Shown here piece by piece: positions 61,110-64,000 of a stretch of 64,000 bases of DNA. The stretch's first letter is position 1. Every line of letters begins with the position of its first letter. Source of the stretch: Straminergon stramineum (Eukaryota; Streptophyta; Bryopsida; Hypnales; Calliergonaceae); NCBI GenBank assembly GCA_963920665.1, contig OY987266.1:27392248-27456247 (forward strand). Direction: 5' to 3'. The notes under the pieces are model-generated. The model saw only the letters and a program-made list of their open reading frames with translations. It was not told where the DNA came from and made no database searches. Made by a program: the position numbers and the translations under genes.

Positions 61110-61400
61110 CCCCTGGCTCCCTGGCCGCGGCCTGCAGTCCAGCAGGCAGGCTTGGCCAGCGGGGGGCTCTCCCCTGCCTGGCTGGGCGGGGCTGCCTGCC
61201 TGAGCGGGGGCTCCCCCACTGCCGGGGCTCTCCCTGCCGCCACCTGGCCGGGGAGGGGGCTCCTGCCTCTGCTGCGGGGCTCCCCCTGCGGCTGGGGGCT
61301 CCCTGCCTCTGCTGCGGGGCTCCCTGGCTGATCAGGGGAGCTCCTGCCGCTGCCTGGCGGGGCTCCTGCCTGGGCCGGGACTTCCCTGGCCTTGGCAGGC
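61110..61400. repeat. GC-rich degenerate minisatellite in element B
   Basis: About 290 bases of more than 70% GC made of variants of GGGGCTCCCTGCCTCTGCTG and CCTGGCTGGGCGGGGCT. It stands out sharply in an AT-rich element. Long open frames on both strands here (for example 61085-61501) come from the repeat and are not genes. Confidence 0.8.
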
Positions 61401-61451
61401 CGTTTTTTGTTTTGTTGTTTTGTTTTGTTTTTTCGTTTCGTTTTGTTTTTA

Positions 61452-61620
61452 TTCCTCTACCTTCTATGAAAATCAGTCTCTCTACTTTCTATGAAAATTA
61501 GTCCCTCTACTTTCTATGAAAATTAGTCCCTCTATTTTCTATGAAAATTAGTCCCTCTACTTTCTATGAAAATTAGTCCTTCTACTTTCTATGAAAATTA
61601 GTCCTTCTAACTTCTATGGA
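61452..61620. repeat. 25-bp tandem repeat, about seven copies
   Basis: Units of CTCTACTTTCTATGAAAATT followed by AGTCC are nearly identical, which points to recent expansion. Confidence 0.9.
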
Positions 61621-61733
61621 ACTAAAAGATTTGTGAGAAAGAGAATGTGATGAGATTTTGTTTTTGTTTTTCTATGCTAACTTGATGAACTTCTACAATC
61701 TTGTTTTTGAGAGAAAATTTTAGGACTCTAAAG

Positions 61734-61820
61734 TTCAAAGCTTCGCCGTGTTCCTTCAAAGCCTACTAAATTTCTATCTAATTCTACAAACTAAATTCAA
61801 AGCTTCGCCGTGTTATAGTA
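61734..61820. repeat. Two copies of TTCAAAGCTTCGCCGTGTT
   Basis: The same motif occurs four times in element A (45.49-45.71 kb). It is followed in both elements by GCGGCATCGCCA(G/A)TCAT (61942 and 45860). Confidence 0.7.
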
Positions 61821-63558
61821 AGCACGGAAAATAACACACACAAAGATTTTGACAAAAGAACTTAAAGGAAGATGAATCAAAAGTGTTAGTACAAAAATTA
61901 GTACAAAAACTATAAACATAACAAGCTAGAGTTTTTCCCTAAGCGGCATCGCCAGTCATAAGGGAAGGATCCTCTAGAGTTAGTGTACAATACTCAAGTC
62001 CTAAACAAGGACTTGAATAAATAACAAATATACTAAAGAAAGAGTTAGTACAACCAAAATACTACCAAATTTCAACCAAAATCTTCAAAACAAGTACAAA
62101 GACAACACATAAGATTTGAAGGGACCCCAATGTCCTTCAATGCTTACAAAATAGCAACAAAAGGAGCTTGAAATGCTCCAAAAACACCACGTTTACAACT
62201 TTGGCTCAAAAATGCCAAAAGTCCACAATTAATGGACCAACGTGTTTACAAAGCCAAAATAATGGCTAGAAGGGGTGATTTGAGAGAAGAATGAGTGCCC
62301 TTATATACTCTTTCAAGGGCACCCATCTCCTCTCATTTCAACATGGTAATCTTATTAATTAGGATTTTCACCCTAATTTACCAATTTTGACTTTCTACGC
62401 TGGTCCAATTTCTAACTTTTGGAGATTAACTCCAAATCACAAACGGATTGCACCATTGGCTTCAGAAGGCCATTTTTAGTCTACAGGAACCCCCCACCCC
62501 TTTTTCTAACTTCAAAATTTCAACGAAACCTAACGCCAACTTAACATCCAAAAGGGTTAAAAACCCAACTTTTGGAGTTTGACTTTTTTGAAAAAAGTAA
62601 CTAGCCTAGGTTCTTAAGTAGGTGTGGGGGAGTAAGAAAAGACCTATCTTTGACCCCATTCCGCTTTTGTATGCTCCCGATCCATTGGTCAACTCCACCG
62701 TAATCTTTAAATTTTGTCAATTGTTGAGGAATCTTGCAAGTTCGGGTTCTTCTGACTATCAGAATGTCTTGAAACTTGTTGGAGCGTCTTATTAACATAA
62801 AAGAAGCTATCATAATTTTTAGTGAGATTTTACCACCACCTGGAGAATTTTTAAGAATTTCTCATCGTAGGTTTGGGTAGTTGACCGTCCGGAAAGGCAT
62901 CTTTTGACTATCAGAAAATTCCGAAACTTTTTGTGGAACCTCCCATGGAATCCCACAACACATGTGTAGGCTCATATTTTTACTCTACACATCGGCCTAG
63001 GGGAACAAAATCCACTCTCTTATTTAATTATCGATGGCTAGGGAATCTTCCACACCGGTGGGAATTTTTGGCAAACCGATTTCGCCGTTGTTTCCCGGGC
63101 ATGGTTTTAACCCTAAGTCACCTTCCTTGGACCAAAGATTCCTCCATGGTCCCATCTTGGTATTTTCAACATCTGCAAGCCAATAATTGGGGTTCCGCTA
63201 TTTCATCGATGAAATGGGGAAACTGGAACCTATCTCCGGGAACTAACCTATGTGCCTCACCAGGGTTCCCTCAACCAATATTAGCCAAGCGATGTCCTTT
63301 CTATGTGGGATTTTGAGCCTAGTATGCTCATAACTCGTAATTACCACGATTGGTTAGGTTCTAACCTATTTACAAGTGAAATTTGAATCTAATTAGTAAA
63401 AACTCTCAAAATATGACCAAATACTATATTGGCATGTAACACACCTATTTTGGTTTTACACTCTTTTTTGGGTTTTTTGTACTATTTTCCACACTTATTT
63501 TCACAAAAAAAATAAAAAAAAGATAAGTGAGTCCCTGGTGACGAAATAGGGGCTCACA

Positions 63559-64000
63559 GTGGTGGTGAGGTAAATAATGGCGGACACCACCATATACAAT
63601 CTTAGAACCCTTGATTCTTCCATTGGGAAGTATGTCACATGTTTTTGCCATGCGTGCATCTGTGTCAGGTCCACAACATGGGCAACCCTTATAGCCCTTA
63701 CAACAAAGTCTTGAAATGAGCCCATAAGTCAAAAAATCTGAAATGGTCCACAAAAGTAGCGCATGCAAGTGGAAAGCATGACTTCCTTCAGGTTGGGAGA
63801 AATCTAGTGTTGGAATACCGTGCCAAAGTTCATGCAACTCTTTTAGTAGTGGACATAGGAAGATGTCTATGTTTCTTGAAGTTGGTGACTGCGTGCCTGA
63901 AATCAATATGCTCAAAGAAATGAAGAATTTCTTAGTGACAAACCAAGGCTCCAAGTTGTATATTAGAATCAGAAGTGGCCATGTTGACCAATTTGTATTG
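63559..64000 (-). pseudogene. CACTA Tnp2-type transposase, N-side part at the window edge
   Basis: Within the frame 63559-63954 the Tnp2 signature is clear: NIDIFLCPLLKELHELW, then LLWTISDFLTYGLISRLC, CKGYKGCPCCGPDTDAR and GSKIVYGGVRHYLP. It is cut at the GTGGT site by element B. The gene starts beyond the window end. The last 28 residues of the longer frame (below 63559) come from element B and are not transposase. Confidence 0.85.

Larger units (their letters stand above)
60174..63558. mobile_element. Element B: 3.4-kb solo-LTR-like insertion in the transposase gene
   Basis: It begins TGTGAGTGTTT and ends GGGGCTCACA (TGTGAG...CTCACA), flanked by perfect 5-bp duplications GTGGT at 60169-60173 and 63559-63563. 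These are the hallmarks of an LTR terminus pair with integrase-type insertion. It has no gag or pol frame and no internal direct LTR pair, so it is best read as a solo LTR, unusually long. It is colinear with element A and lacks an insertion like element C. Confidence 0.85.
53476..64000 (-). mobile_element. Large CACTA (En/Spm-type) transposon, right end outside the window
   Basis: The left end reads CACTATAAGAAAAGTGTG at 53476, preceded by CAT (possible 3-bp duplication), and interrupts element D. The next 300 bases match the inside of the CACTA at 3748. It carries a ~370-bp tandem array (54.5-56.3 kb) and a minus-strand Tnp2-type transposase (57.2-64 kb). It is interrupted by element B. More than 10.5 kb lies in the window. 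Confidence 0.8.

Noticed and set aside
61040..61501. Gly/Ala/Pro/Cys-rich ORFs in the GC-rich part of element B
   Set aside because: Direct translation of a minisatellite, open on both strands, not conserved in element A.
63445..63558. C-terminal extension of the transposase frame
   Set aside because: These bases belong to element B; the frame crosses the insertion junction by chance.

Overview
The window is nuclear DNA from a land plant with a repeat-rich genome. The evidence is one spliced gene with 20 GT-AG coding exons for a plant-type dihydroxyacetone / 3,4-dihydroxy-2-butanone kinase, surrounded by decayed CACTA and LTR-type elements and many AT-rich foldback elements. The slow, point-mutation style of decay and the nested insertions suit a large genome such as a gymnosperm or fern, but the lineage cannot be fixed from sequence alone. 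I found no tRNA, rRNA, CRISPR or bacterial features.

Layout. 1-0.9 kb: GC-richer unique DNA, no recognised gene. 0.9-25.1 kb: AT-rich repeats, namely a ~1 kb inverted repeat (2349-3352), a 3.0 kb CACTA element with a dead transposase remnant (3748-6732), a 172-bp CACTA foldback MITE with perfect target duplication (7425-7596), at least twelve copies of a ~250 bp repeat in clusters, and TIR elements whose ends read TTAA-CCCCTAAA (16.6-18.6, 18.8-19.4, 23.7-25.1 kb). 25.2-36.2 kb: the kinase gene with a CpG/GC-rich 5' region, upstream ORFs and a 3' UTR. 36.2-43.2 kb: AT-rich DNA with a second copy of a TIR element whose inside has expanded as tandem repeats (38401-38866).

43.25-64 kb is a nest of transposons. 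LTR-type element A (43252-50976, TG...CA) is split by element C (about 46.0-49.44 kb), which carries a 655-codon unrecognised ORF on the minus strand. A second, more decayed copy D of element C lies in opposite orientation (51849-53475). D is cut by a CACTA element (from 53476 past the window end) with a broken Tnp2-type transposase on the minus strand and a ~370 bp tandem array. That transposase is itself cut by a 3.4 kb solo-LTR-like element B (60174-63558) flanked by a perfect GTGGT duplication. Nearly all premature stops in these ORFs sit where the related copy or family has Gln, Arg or Trp, i.e. C-to-T type changes on one strand or the other, as expected from long cytosine methylation.

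The only gene that looks functional is the kinase. I did not find a convincing new multi-gene system. The best second-look items are the overlapping upstream ORF in the kinase leader, the amber stop shared by the two C/D copies, the TTAA-ended TIR family, and the long hairpins that could feed small-RNA pathways.
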